In this document: one piece after another, positions 35,578 to 44,584 of the stretch
Numbering within the stretch: the first letter of the stretch is position 1
How the letters are laid out: every line of letters starts with the position of its first letter
Source: Bacteroides sp. MSB163
GTDB lineage: Bacteria; Bacteroidota; Bacteroidia; Bacteroidales; Bacteroidaceae
Length of the DNA stretch: 64,000 nucleotides
Assembly (NCBI RefSeq): GCF_036416795.1
Contig: NZ_CP143867.1
Coordinates: 5,634,001 to 5,698,000 of the forward strand
Reading direction: 5' to 3'
The notes under the pieces: generated by a model
Database searches by the model: none
Told to the model about the DNA's origin: nothing
What the model saw: only the letters and a program-made list of their open reading frames with translations
Made by a program: the position numbers and the translations under genes

Positions 35578-37569
35578 ATGAAAACCAATCTTAGTTCTCA
35601 AATCACTCTCAACAGAGTCTCCCCCAGGTATTATAGGCCTGAGAATGCATTTGAAAGGTCGGTATTGACCCGACTGGAAAAAATCCCAACCGACATCTAC
35701 GAATCGGCAGAGGAAGGCGCCAACCACGTTGCCTACGAAATAGCTCAACTTATTCGTGATAAACAGAAAGCCGGACGCTTCTGTGTATTGGCATTGCCGG
35801 GCGGTAATTCTCCCCGCAACGTATACTCAGCCCTTATCCGTATACATAAAGAAGAAGGTCTGAGTTTCCGCAACGTTATCATATTCAACCTTTACGAATA
35901 TTATCCTCTTACATCAGATGCCATCAACAGCAATCTGAATGCCTTGAAGGAAATGTTCCTTGATCATGTAGATGTTGACAAGCAGAATATCTTTAGCCCG
36001 GACGGTACAATTCCTAAAGATACCATCTTTGAATATTGCCGCCTGTACGAGCAACGCATCGAAAGTTTCGGCGGATTGGATGCCGTATTACTGGGTATCG
36101 GGCGCGTAGGTAACATTGGTTTCAACGAACCGGGTTCTCGCCTGAACTCCACCACCCGTTTGATTTTACTGGACAACGATTCACGCAATGAAGCATCCAA
36201 AATGTTCGGTAGCATCGAAAGCACTCCGATCAGTTCCATTACAATGGGTGTTTCTACCATCCTGGCTGCCAAGAAAATCTATCTGATGGCATGGGGTGAA
36301 GACAAAGCCAAAATGGTAAAAGAGTGCGTAGAAGGTACTGTAACTGATACCATTCCGGCATCTTTCCTGCAAACTCACAACAATGCTCATGTAGTTATCG
36401 ACCTTTCTGCTGCCGGTAACCTGACACGTATCCACCGTCCATGGCTAGTGACTTCCTGCGAATGGAACGACAAACTGATTCGTAGCGCCATCGTCTGGTT
36501 GTGCCAACTGACAGGCAAGCCGATCCTGAAACTGACAAACAAGGATTACAATGAAAATGGTTTGAGCGAACTGCTGGCTCTGTTTGGTTCAGCATATAAT
36601 GTGAATATCAAGATCTTCAACGATCTGCAACACACCATCACCGGATGGCCGGGTGGTAAGCCGAATGCAGACGATACCTACCGTCCCGAACGTGCGAAAC
36701 CGTATCCGAAACGTATCGTCGTATTCTCTCCGCATCCTGATGATGACGTAATCTCCATGGGTGGTACAATCCGCCGCTTGGTAGAACAAAAGCATGACGT
36801 ACACGTGGCTTACGAAACTTCCGGTAACATTGCCGTAGGTGATGAAGAAGTAATCCGTTTCCTGCATTTCATCAATGGTTTCAACCAGATCTTCAATAAT
36901 AGCGAAGACAAGGTAGTTGTTGATAAATATGCAGAAATCCGTAAATTCCTGAAAGAGAAGAAAGACGGTGACATCGATACACGTGACATCCTCACAATTA
37001 AGGGCTTGATACGTCGTGGTGAAGCGCGCACCGCTTGTACGTACAATAACATCCCTCTGGATCATTGCCACTTCCTTGACCTGCCATTCTACGAAACAGG
37101 TAGAATACAGAAAGGTCCGTTGACCGAAGCTGATGTGGAAATTGTGCGTAACCTGCTGCGTGAAGTGAAACCTCATCAAATATTCGTTGCCGGCGACCTC
37201 GCCGATCCGCATGGAACACACCGTGTCTGCACGGATGCCGTATTTGCTGCTATCGATCTGGAAAAAGAAGAAGGTGCAAAATGGTTGAAAGATTGCCGTA
37301 TTTGGATGTATCGTGGTGCGTGGGCCGAGTGGGAAATTGAAAACATTGAAATGGCAGTACCTATCAGTCCGGAAGAACTGCGTGCAAAACGTAATTCAAT
37401 CCTGAAACACCAGTCTCAGATGGAAAGTGCACCATTTCTGGGCAACGACGAACGTTTGTTCTGGCAACGCAGTGAAGACCGCAATCGTGGTACCGCCGCA
37501 TTGTATGACAATCTCGGTTTGGCATCTTACGAGGCAATGGAAGCATTCGTGGAATATATTCCGCTGTAA
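35578..37569 (+). CDS. NagB-like domain fused to LmbE/PIG-L deacetylase
   Basis: The 663-residue protein joins a glucosamine-6-phosphate deaminase-like domain (about 30-300) to a PIG-L/LmbE-type N-acetylglucosamine deacetylase-like domain (about 375-640). In the NagB half the conserved catalytic residues of E. coli NagB are changed. MDEY is LYEY (Asp72 becomes Tyr106). GxDGHIAFNEP is GRVGNIGFNEP (Asp141 becomes Val177, His143 becomes Asn179). Glu148 is kept as Glu184. The LmbE half keeps the zinc motif SPHPDDDVISMGG (His386, Asp388, Asp389) and AGDLADPHGTHR. A deacetylase with a sugar-sensing or structural NagB-like domain is a likely reading. It is usually annotated simply as NagB. Confidence 0.92.
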   Translation: MKTNLSSQITLNRVSPRYYRPENAFERSVLTRLEKIPTDIYESAEEGANHVAYEIAQLIRDKQKAGRFCVLALPGGNSPRNVYSALIRIHKEEGLSFRNVIIFNLYEYYPLTSDAINSNLNALKEMFLDHVDVDKQNIFSPDGTIPKDTIFEYCRLYEQRIESFGGLDAVLLGIGRVGNIGFNEPGSRLNSTTRLILLDNDSRNEASKMFGSIESTPISSITMGVSTILAAKKIYLMAWGEDKAKMVKECVEGTVTDTIPASFLQTHNNAHVVIDLSAAGNLTRIHRPWLVTSCEWNDKLIRSAIVWLCQLTGKPILKLTNKDYNENGLSELLALFGSAYNVNIKIFNDLQHTITGWPGGKPNADDTYRPERAKPYPKRIVVFSPHPDDDVISMGGTIRRLVEQKHDVHVAYETSGNIAVGDEEVIRFLHFINGFNQIFNNSEDKVVVDKYAEIRKFLKEKKDGDIDTRDILTIKGLIRRGEARTACTYNNIPLDHCHFLDLPFYETGRIQKGPLTEADVEIVRNLLREVKPHQIFVAGDLADPHGTHRVCTDAVFAAIDLEKEEGAKWLKDCRIWMYRGAWAEWEIENIEMAVPISPEELRAKRNSILKHQSQMESAPFLGNDERLFWQRSEDRNRGTAALYDNLGLASYEAMEAFVEYIPL

Positions 37570-37591
37570 ATGTTTGCTAAATAGAAATAAG

Positions 37592-37626
37592 AAGAGTGGG
37601 AAGCTAAGGTTTTCCACTCTTTTTTT
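37592..37626 (+). terminator. Intrinsic terminator after the NagB-LmbE gene
   Basis: AAGAGTGG (37592-37599), a short loop region, then CCACTCTT (37614-37621) followed by a run of T. It is 22 bases after the stop codon. Confidence 0.8.
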
Positions 37627-37629
37627 ACG

Positions 37630-37637
37630 TACTTTTG
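37630..37637 (+). promoter_or_regulatory. Promoter -7 box for the golvesin-type gene
   Basis: TACTTTTG matches TAnnTTTG. It starts right after the terminator, and the gene start is 58 bases downstream. Confidence 0.6.
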
Positions 37638-37694
37638 CGTGGGGATTCTATCATAGAGAGATCAATCTCACAGAAGTTTATTCGTTATAAGAAT

Positions 37695-40604
37695 ATGAAA
37701 AAAAGAATATTATTAGCCATTTGTTGCTTTGCCTTTACCTTCAACGGAAAACTGGGAGCACAAGATATCGAGGCGAACATACAAGATCGTCTTCAATCTT
37801 TCTTCCGGGAATATACTACCACAACCGTAAATATAGGAACTTGTAAACTGGATAGTTTCCGCATCAATCACCAAAAGAAGAAGCTGCTCATCTATGCCGA
37901 TGAAAAGTTTTCCTATCAGCCTTTTCGGCCGGAAACAGTGGATGCCATTTATCGACATCTGAAACAAATATTACCGGGTCCTGTGAACTACTACGATCTG
38001 ACGGTAGTAACAAGCGGACAAACTATCGAAAACCTCATTCCAAACTTATACCGGAAAGGAAAGAAAGATAAGTCTCGCCTGTACAGCGGACTGGAATACA
38101 AAGGTGAACCTTGGGTGACACGCACTTCCCGTCCTTACGACGTCAGCCGGGGATTAGAAGGGAAGCATATAGCTTTATGGCAAAGCCACGGGAAGTATTT
38201 CATCAACAAAACAGGCGAATGGGGCTGGCAACGGCCACGGTTATTCTGCACCACAGAAGACCAGTTCACACAATCCTTTATCCTGCCTTATGTTATCCCA
38301 ATGCTAGAGAATGCCGGTGCCAACGTATTTACTCCCCGTGAACGGGATACACAAAAGCAGGAAGTCATTGTCGATAATGACGGTACGCAGAATTCCCTCT
38401 ACTTGGATGTGAAAAGTCGTAAAGCCAAATGGGAGCAAACAGGACTCCCCGGCTTTGCCTGGCGCAAACAGGTTTATCGGGACGGGGAGAACCCCTTCGT
38501 CAGTGGTACCGCACGTTTTGCCCCTACAGAAAAGAAAAAAGACAAAGCCTTTGCCGAGTGGATACCCGATATTCCGGAAACAGGAGAGTATGCTGTATAC
38601 GTCTCTTATCAAACTTTGCCTAATAGCGTAAGTGATGCCAAATATATTGTTTTCCATAATGGAGGAACCACTGAGTTCAAGGTAAATCAGCAGATAGGTG
38701 GTGGTACATGGGTGTATCTCGGTACTTTTTCTTTTGATAAGGGAAAGAATGATTATGGCATGGTGGTACTTAGCAATGAAAGTAAACAGAAAGGTGTAGT
38801 CTGCGCTGATGCCGTACGCTTTGGTGGTGGAATGGGCAATATAGAACGCGGTGGAGAAACCAGTGGAATGCCTCGTTATCTGGAAGGTGCCCGTTATTCC
38901 GCCCAATGGTCCGGCATGCCTTATTCGGTTTATGGCGGGCGTGAAGGTAAAGATGATATGTCCGATGACATTAATGTACGCTCCAGAATGATTAACTATT
39001 TGTCCGGTGGTTCAATATTCAATCCCAAAGACAAAGGTTTAGGAGTACCTTTTGAACTCTCAATGGCATTGCACAGCGATGCGGGTGCCAGCAAAGAAGA
39101 TAAAATCATAGGTACGCTCGGCATATATACCACCGATTTCAATAACGGAGTACTCGGAGCCGGAACAGACCGCTATACCTCCCGAGACCTTTCCGACATT
39201 CTGCTTACCCAACTCCAGCGGGATATCCGTTCCAATTATGCCACGGACTGGACTCGCCGCAGCATGTGGAACCGTAATTACAGTGAAACGCGACTGCCCG
39301 CCGTTCCTTCCACTATTGTCGAATTACTTTCGCACCAGAACTTTGCCGATATGCGCCTCGGACATGACCCCAACTTTAAATTCACCGTAGGACGCTCTAT
39401 TTATAAAGCCATTCTGCAATACCTTTGCGGCCAGCATGGCAAGGATTATGTGGTACAACCTCTTCCCGTAAGTAACTTCGCCATTCGCTTCGGTAATAAA
39501 AAGAATACACTGGAACTTTCTTGGAATGGTGAAGAAGACCTGTTAGAACCAACAGCCAAACCGCGCGAATACATCGTATATACCCGCATCGGCCGTGGAG
39601 GCTTTGATAATGGCGTACGTGTCAGCAGTCCCTCTTATACCGTAAAGATAGAACCCGGTATTGTCTATTCCTTTAAAGTAACCGCAGCCAACCGGGGCGG
39701 AGAAAGTTTCCCGTCCGAGATTCTTGCAGCTTATAAAGCAAAAAAAGAAAAAGGTCGTGTGTTGATTGTCAATGGATTCGACCGCCTTAGTGGTCCGGCC
39801 GCCATTGATACCCCCACTGAAGCCGGATTCGATTTAAGTAAAGATCCGAGTGTACCTTACTTATATGACATCTCACTTTGTGGTGCTCAAACAGAATTCT
39901 CCCGTAAACAGACCGGGAAGGAACTGGGACGCAGTGGTAGCGAATGGGAAGGAATGCGAATTGCCGGGAATAGCTTCGATTATCCGTTCATACACGGAAA
40001 GGCGATACAAGCATCCGGAGATTATAGTTTTGTATCATGTAGTGATGAAGCCGTAGAAAGCGGACGTATTCCATTGGAAGCTTACGATATCGTAGACTAT
40101 ATCCTCGGACTGGAAAAAGAAGACCGCCAAAGCAATCCGGCAAGCAATGCATATTACAAAACCTTTTCCTCGGCCATGCAACGAGCACTGACCGCTTATT
40201 GCCAATCCGGTGGAAATCTGCTTGTGAGCGGTTCCTATCTTGGCAGCGATATGAACGGTTCGCAGGGAGACCGGGAGTTCACACAAAACATTCTGAAATA
40301 TGCCTACGGACAATCCATCACCGATAATCGCTCAGGAAATATTAATGGTCTGGGACGTACATTCAGTATCCCCCGCCTACCCAATGAGTACGCTTATCCC
40401 GTAACTGCTCCCGAATGTATTCTACCGACAGGTACTGCTTTCCCGGTGCTCACCTATACTGCCGGAAATCAAAGTGCCGCCATTGCCTATCAAGGCAACT
40501 ACCGTACCTTCGTTATGGGGTTCCCATTAGAGAGTATTGAACAGGAAACGGATCGCAACGCTGTCATGGCTTCTATCCTGCAATTCTTTCAAGCAAAAAA
40601 GTAG
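37695..40604 (+). CDS. Secreted amidase-like protein with golvesin-type insert (annotated xanthan lyase)
   Basis: The start at 37695 gives 969 residues with a signal peptide (MKKRILLAICCFAFTFNG). Relatives are usually named xanthan lyase because of a golvesin-type segment, here about 270-400 (ETGEYAVYVSYQTLPNSVSD). The flanking parts look like a zinc-dependent N-acetylmuramoyl-L-alanine amidase (Amidase_3) split by that insert. LWQSHGKYF holds His165, TTEDQF holds Glu188, ALHSDAG holds His460, and STIVELLSHQNF holds Glu543, matching the usual His, Glu, His, Glu order. A fibronectin-like module follows (near 640-690), then a C-terminal domain of unclear type. It probably acts on cell wall in the periplasm. 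The amidase reading is mine; the standard name would be golvesin-domain protein. Confidence 0.75.
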   Translation: MKKRILLAICCFAFTFNGKLGAQDIEANIQDRLQSFFREYTTTTVNIGTCKLDSFRINHQKKKLLIYADEKFSYQPFRPETVDAIYRHLKQILPGPVNYYDLTVVTSGQTIENLIPNLYRKGKKDKSRLYSGLEYKGEPWVTRTSRPYDVSRGLEGKHIALWQSHGKYFINKTGEWGWQRPRLFCTTEDQFTQSFILPYVIPMLENAGANVFTPRERDTQKQEVIVDNDGTQNSLYLDVKSRKAKWEQTGLPGFAWRKQVYRDGENPFVSGTARFAPTEKKKDKAFAEWIPDIPETGEYAVYVSYQTLPNSVSDAKYIVFHNGGTTEFKVNQQIGGGTWVYLGTFSFDKGKNDYGMVVLSNESKQKGVVCADAVRFGGGMGNIERGGETSGMPRYLEGARYSAQWSGMPYSVYGGREGKDDMSDDINVRSRMINYLSGGSIFNPKDKGLGVPFELSMALHSDAGASKEDKIIGTLGIYTTDFNNGVLGAGTDRYTSRDLSDILLTQLQRDIRSNYATDWTRRSMWNRNYSETRLPAVPSTIVELLSHQNFADMRLGHDPNFKFTVGRSIYKAILQYLCGQHGKDYVVQPLPVSNFAIRFGNKKNTLELSWNGEEDLLEPTAKPREYIVYTRIGRGGFDNGVRVSSPSYTVKIEPGIVYSFKVTAANRGGESFPSEILAAYKAKKEKGRVLIVNGFDRLSGPAAIDTPTEAGFDLSKDPSVPYLYDISLCGAQTEFSRKQTGKELGRSGSEWEGMRIAGNSFDYPFIHGKAIQASGDYSFVSCSDEAVESGRIPLEAYDIVDYILGLEKEDRQSNPASNAYYKTFSSAMQRALTAYCQSGGNLLVSGSYLGSDMNGSQGDREFTQNILKYAYGQSITDNRSGNINGLGRTFSIPRLPNEYAYPVTAPECILPTGTAFPVLTYTAGNQSAAIAYQGNYRTFVMGFPLESIEQETDRNAVMASILQFFQAKK

Positions 40605-40634
40605 AAAACAATACGCCTAATTAAAAATAACGCT

Positions 40635-40642
40635 TATCTTTG
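40635..40642 (+). promoter_or_regulatory. Promoter -7 box for the 104-residue gene
   Basis: TATCTTTG, an exact match, 35 bases before the start at 40677. No clear -33 TTTG is seen. Confidence 0.6.
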
Positions 40643-40676
40643 CTCTCAAAGTATAAACCTTTAAATATAAAACACT

Positions 40677-40991
40677 ATGTATACTATACAAGCAAACCCC
40701 AGCGGTACCCGCAGCCTAGAGATATCCGAAGAGAACCTGGCAACCATTGAGAAATACGGACTTTTCCGTCATCTTATTGACAGTAATGGCATTGTAGACG
40801 AATCTGTTCTGGAAAAACTGAGACTGAATATCCGCTCCCTCATCGCATCACAAGAAGAAGACAGCAAAGACTTGCTCGACCTCTGCATCGACGTGATATA
40901 CCACAACAACATGAAAGCTTTCGGATTACAGCAACTGATTAAGCTCTATCTGGAATGGTTTTCAAAGCAGGAACCCATAGAAGAGGAATAA
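40677..40991 (+). CDS. Small protein of unknown function, coupled to TusA-like gene
   Basis: I do not recognise this 104-residue protein. It is acidic, helical and soluble, with one Cys in DLLDLCIDVIYHNNMKA. It has its own promoter and is followed after four bases by the TusA-like gene, so both are made from one transcript. No function is proposed. Confidence 0.8.
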   Translation: MYTIQANPSGTRSLEISEENLATIEKYGLFRHLIDSNGIVDESVLEKLRLNIRSLIASQEEDSKDLLDLCIDVIYHNNMKAFGLQQLIKLYLEWFSKQEPIEEE

Positions 40992-40995
40992 TAAA

Positions 40996-41211
40996 ATGAA
41001 AACAATCGACACGTGCGGTCAAAAACTTTACAGTCCTCTCATCCCGGCCGTCAAAGCCATGTGCGAAGCTACACCGGGTGAGAAACTGGAAATTATCATG
41101 AATGATACTGCTGCTTTCAATGATTTAAAAGAATATCTGGCAGAACAACAAATCGGCTTTCGTGAGATTTACGACGGCGAACAAATGACGGTGCAATTCA
41201 CCAAAAGATAA
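40996..41211 (+). CDS. TusA-like protein lacking the catalytic Cys
   Basis: This 71-residue protein has the TusA/SirA fold pattern: MKTIDTCGQKLYSPLIPAVK at the start, PGEKLEIIMNDTAAFNDLKE in the middle, and a final strand. In TusA the motif is CPxP with a sulfur-carrying Cys. Here that block reads LYSP, with Leu11 in place of the Cys, and the only Cys is Cys7 two residues before Gln9. Sulfur transfer in the usual way is therefore not expected. It may bind a partner or nucleic acid, or use Cys7. It ends the short operon with the 104-residue gene and is followed by a bidirectional terminator. Confidence 0.75.
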   Translation: MKTIDTCGQKLYSPLIPAVKAMCEATPGEKLEIIMNDTAAFNDLKEYLAEQQIGFREIYDGEQMTVQFTKR

Positions 41212-41272
41212 ATTGTGCAGTAAATAGCAAATCATCATTCATGATCGTATCCAGGAATAAGAAATAAAAAAA

Positions 41273-41313
41273 CGAATCCTGTTTCAGCATAAGAAAGCTT
41301 CTAACAGGATTCG
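41273..41313. terminator. Bidirectional intrinsic terminator
   Basis: CGAATCCTGTT (41273-41283) and AACAGGATTCG (41303-41313) form an 11-bp perfect stem. The minus strand continues into T7 and the plus strand into TTTATATTATTTT. It sits between the convergent TusA-like and histidine kinase genes. Confidence 0.85.
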
Positions 41314-41334
41314 CTTTATATTATTTTCTCTCAT

Positions 41335-42519
41335 TCAATTATATTCCCGATTCATAATCAAAGGTACTACAAACCAAAATGTAGAACCTTTATTGATCTC
41401 AGATTCCAAACCTGCCCTACCTCCCAAATTTTGGATAATAGTTTGTGAAAGTGTCAACCCCAGACCTGTTCCCGGTACTTCCCGATCCAACTTTTTAAAA
41501 CTGGAAAATATCTCTTGCTGTTCTTCTTTCGGAATTCCAATTCCAGTATCGGATACATAAAAGTAAACCTCATCCGTTCCCTCCATACGACAACTAAAGC
41601 GTATCTCCCCTGATTTGGTAAACTTGATCGCATTATGAATCAGGTTTGCCATCACCTGAATGATGCGTTGACGTTCAGAATACATGATAATAGGTTGCAC
41701 AGAGTCTTCACAAATCAAATCAACTGAAGGATTATTGAATAGTTTCACCTTAAACATACCTTCCAGTTCTCTTAACAAGTCATTAGCATCAAATTCAGAA
41801 TACTCAAAATTCAAAGTTCCGGCTTCTATCTGCGAAAGATCAAAGATATCATTTATCAAACGTAACAAACGCTCATTGTTCTCTGAAATAATATCCATAT
41901 ACATTTTCTTTTCCTCTTCATCAGAAGCAGTAGCTATCAATCCCGAAAAACCAACAATCGCATTCAGTGGTGTACGGACTTCATGACTTATATTCGCAAT
42001 AAAAGTGGATTTTAATCTCTCTGCAGATATCGAATTCTTTCTCTCAATATTCAGCAACCTTTGAACATTCTGTAGTTCCGTCACATCATAAACCGTCAAT
42101 ACCATATGATCTTCCCCGTCAATAACAACATAAGCACCCGATACTGAAACATCACAAGGGATCACTTTGTCTTCTTTGTCATTCAGAAGATTCATAGAAG
42201 CATTTACTTTTTGGAAACTCTCTTTCTTATGAAAAGCTCTTCCAATAGCCGCGCGGATACCACAAAGTTTACACTGCTGATGCATACCACATTCGCCGGC
42301 TTCGGCAGCATTCCGGCAATGCAACAGGTCACCGACCTTTTGTGTCATACCAACCTCAGGAGCAGGAAGCTTATTCAAGGAATAGTAATTGGTATCGCAG
42401 ACTATAAAATCTTTATCAATCAGTAAAAAATAAGCATTAATATTCTGCAAAATCATAGTTGTCTGATCGAGTTTGCGTTGTATCACATCTTTTGATTCTT
42501 CATACGGAGGTATTTCCAT
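41335..42519 (-). CDS. Sensor histidine kinase with Cys-rich PAS domain
   Basis: The 394-residue protein has no membrane helices. An N-terminal PAS-like domain (about 20-150) contains a cluster of four Cys: Cys68, Cys77, Cys83 and Cys86. The phospho-acceptor His179 lies in ANISHEVRTPLNAIVGF. The ATPase core follows, with NLIHNAIKFT (N box), DTGIGIP (G1) and GTGLGLTLS (G2). A cytosolic kinase with a four-Cys PAS domain could sense oxygen or redox through an Fe-S cluster or bound metal, as some PAS kinases do. No response regulator lies next to it, so it is an orphan kinase. A promoter matching TACTTTTG lies 43 bases upstream. Confidence 0.9.
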   Translation of the reverse strand: MEIPPYEESKDVIQRKLDQTTMILQNINAYFLLIDKDFIVCDTNYYSLNKLPAPEVGMTQKVGDLLHCRNAAEAGECGMHQQCKLCGIRAAIGRAFHKKESFQKVNASMNLLNDKEDKVIPCDVSVSGAYVVIDGEDHMVLTVYDVTELQNVQRLLNIERKNSISAERLKSTFIANISHEVRTPLNAIVGFSGLIATASDEEEKKMYMDIISENNERLLRLINDIFDLSQIEAGTLNFEYSEFDANDLLRELEGMFKVKLFNNPSVDLICEDSVQPIIMYSERQRIIQVMANLIHNAIKFTKSGEIRFSCRMEGTDEVYFYVSDTGIGIPKEEQQEIFSSFKKLDREVPGTGLGLTLSQTIIQNLGGRAGLESEINKGSTFWFVVPLIMNREYN

Positions 42520-42561
42520 AATATATAGATTGATTTATATTTTATTAGTGCCATCAGCGTA

Positions 42562-42569
42562 CAAAAGTA
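42562..42569 (-). promoter_or_regulatory. Promoter -7 box of histidine kinase gene
   Basis: On the minus strand the sequence reads TACTTTTG, a TAnnTTTG match, 43 bases before the kinase start. Confidence 0.55.
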
Positions 42570-42740
42570 TAAAATATAAGGATAAAACAGACGATTCTTT
42601 AATGTTTTTGTTAACGCCCATCTTACGAGAGAGATTCTGTCATCTCACAAAGCCGTTTTGCACTGGACTTGGGAAAGAATCGCAAGCATCACCAACAGGA
42701 ATTTAACCATGCATTTTCTGGCTGAACTTCATTTTATGCG

Positions 42741-42748
42741 TATCTTTG
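42741..42748 (+). promoter_or_regulatory. Promoter -7 box abutting the ygiQ start
   Basis: TATCTTTG ends four bases before the ATG of ygiQ (42753). The transcription start should fall at or next to the ATG, so the mRNA may be leaderless. Confidence 0.65.
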
Positions 42749-42752
42749 CGGC

Positions 42753-44570
42753 ATGAAAGAATATCGACTGACTGATTGGTTGCCCACAACGAAAAAAGAA
42801 GTGGAGTTGCGCGGATGGGACGAACTGGACGTTATCCTGTTCAGTGGTGACGCTTATGTAGACCATCCTTCTTTCGGGGCTGCTGTTATCGGACGTATCC
42901 TCGAAGCAGAGGGATTGCGCGTGGCGATTATACCTCAACCCAATTGGCGGGATGACTTACGCGACTTTAAGAAGTTAGGACGTCCCCGCCTGTTCTTTGG
43001 CATCAGTCCCGGATGTATGGACTCTATGGTAAACAAATACACTGCCAACAAGCGTTTACGTAGTGACGATGCCTATACACCGGATGCACGTCCGGATATG
43101 CGTCCGGATTACCCTTCAATTGTTTACACTCAAATTCTGAAGAAATTATATCCCGACGTTCCAGTCGTATTGGGAGGTATCGAAGCAAGCATGCGCCGCG
43201 TGACGCATTACGATTATTGGCAGGATAAGCTTATGAAAAGCATTCTCATAGAAAGTGGAGCCGACTTGCTGATTTACGGAATGGGAGAAAAACCGGTGCT
43301 GGAACTGATAAGAAGATTCAATGATAAGCGGTTATCACTAAATACCATTCCGCAGATTGCTTACCTATGCAAGACAACGGACTTCATCAGTGAAGAAGGA
43401 GATATCCGTCTCTTTTCCCATGCCGAGTGTCTGAAAGACAAGAAGAAGCAGGCTGCCAATTTCCGCCACATTGAAGAAGAGAGTAATAAATATACTGCCT
43501 CCCGTATTACACAGGAAGTGGATGACATGACTGTTGTTGTCAATCCTCCTTACCCACCCCTGACGGAAGCTGAACTCGATCGTTCGTACGATTTGCCCTA
43601 CACCCGTCTGCCTCATCCCAAATACAAAGGCAAGCGAATTCCGGCATACGATATGATTAAGTTTTCGGTGAATATCCACCGTGGGTGTTTCGGTGGTTGT
43701 GCATTTTGCACGATCTCGGCACATCAGGGAAAGTTTATTGTAAGCCGCAGTAAAGAAAGCATTCTTAAAGAAGTAAAGGCACTCATGGAGCTTCCCGACT
43801 TTAAAGGATACCTGAGTGACCTTGGCGGTCCATCCGCCAATATGTACCGAATGAAAGGGAGGGATGAGAATATTTGTAAGAAGTGCAAGCGCCCCTCATG
43901 TATCCATCCTAAAGTTTGTCCGAACCTGAATACCGACCATCGGCCTTTACTGGATATTTATCATGCGGTAGACACTCTACCCGGCATCAAAAAGAGTTTC
44001 ATCGCCAGCGGTGTACGCTACGACTTACTCTTGCACCAAAGCAAAGATCCGGCAACTAATAAAAGCACGAGTGAATATACCCGCGAGTTAATAGCCCGCC
44101 ACGTAAGCGGTCGCCTTAAAGTGGCTCCGGAACATACCAGTGACCGGGTATTGAGTATCATGCGCAAGCCCTCGTTCGGTCAGTTCCAGGAATTCAAGAA
44201 GATATTCGATCGTATCAACCACGAAGAAGGGTTGCGGCAACAGCTGATTCCTTATTTCATTTCCAGCCATCCCGGCTGCAAGGAAGAGGACATGGCAGAA
44301 CTGGCTGTTATCACCAAGCGCCTTGAGTTTCATCTGGAACAGGTGCAAGACTTTACCCCTACCCCTATGACCGTAGCCACTGAAGCCTGGTATACCGGTT
44401 ATCATCCATACACATTGGAGCCTGTATTCAGCGCCAAAACGCCACGTGAAAAGCTGGCGCAGCGTCAGTTCTTCTTCTGGTATAAACCGGAAGAACGAAA
44501 GAACATCATCAACGAACTGCGCCGTATCGGACGGATGGATTTGATAGACAAACTATATGGAAAACGATAA
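42753..44570 (+). CDS. ygiQ: YgiQ-family radical SAM protein
   Basis: This 605-residue radical SAM protein of the YgiQ family is of unknown reaction. The N-terminal B12-binding-like region (VILFSGDAYVDHPSFGAAVI) precedes the radical SAM motif NIHRGCFGGCAFCTISAHQG (CxxxCxxC) at about 310-330. Downstream lies the extra Cys pair region CKKCKRPSCIHPKVCP, usual for the family. The start is fixed by the conserved N-terminus MKEYRLTDWLPTTKKEVELR. The promoter box directly abuts the start. The barrel gene follows after 14 bases and is probably co-transcribed. Confidence 0.93.
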   Translation: MKEYRLTDWLPTTKKEVELRGWDELDVILFSGDAYVDHPSFGAAVIGRILEAEGLRVAIIPQPNWRDDLRDFKKLGRPRLFFGISPGCMDSMVNKYTANKRLRSDDAYTPDARPDMRPDYPSIVYTQILKKLYPDVPVVLGGIEASMRRVTHYDYWQDKLMKSILIESGADLLIYGMGEKPVLELIRRFNDKRLSLNTIPQIAYLCKTTDFISEEGDIRLFSHAECLKDKKKQAANFRHIEEESNKYTASRITQEVDDMTVVVNPPYPPLTEAELDRSYDLPYTRLPHPKYKGKRIPAYDMIKFSVNIHRGCFGGCAFCTISAHQGKFIVSRSKESILKEVKALMELPDFKGYLSDLGGPSANMYRMKGRDENICKKCKRPSCIHPKVCPNLNTDHRPLLDIYHAVDTLPGIKKSFIASGVRYDLLLHQSKDPATNKSTSEYTRELIARHVSGRLKVAPEHTSDRVLSIMRKPSFGQFQEFKKIFDRINHEEGLRQQLIPYFISSHPGCKEEDMAELAVITKRLEFHLEQVQDFTPTPMTVATEAWYTGYHPYTLEPVFSAKTPREKLAQRQFFFWYKPEERKNIINELRRIGRMDLIDKLYGKR

Positions 44571-44584
44571 AAATTAATCTACCA

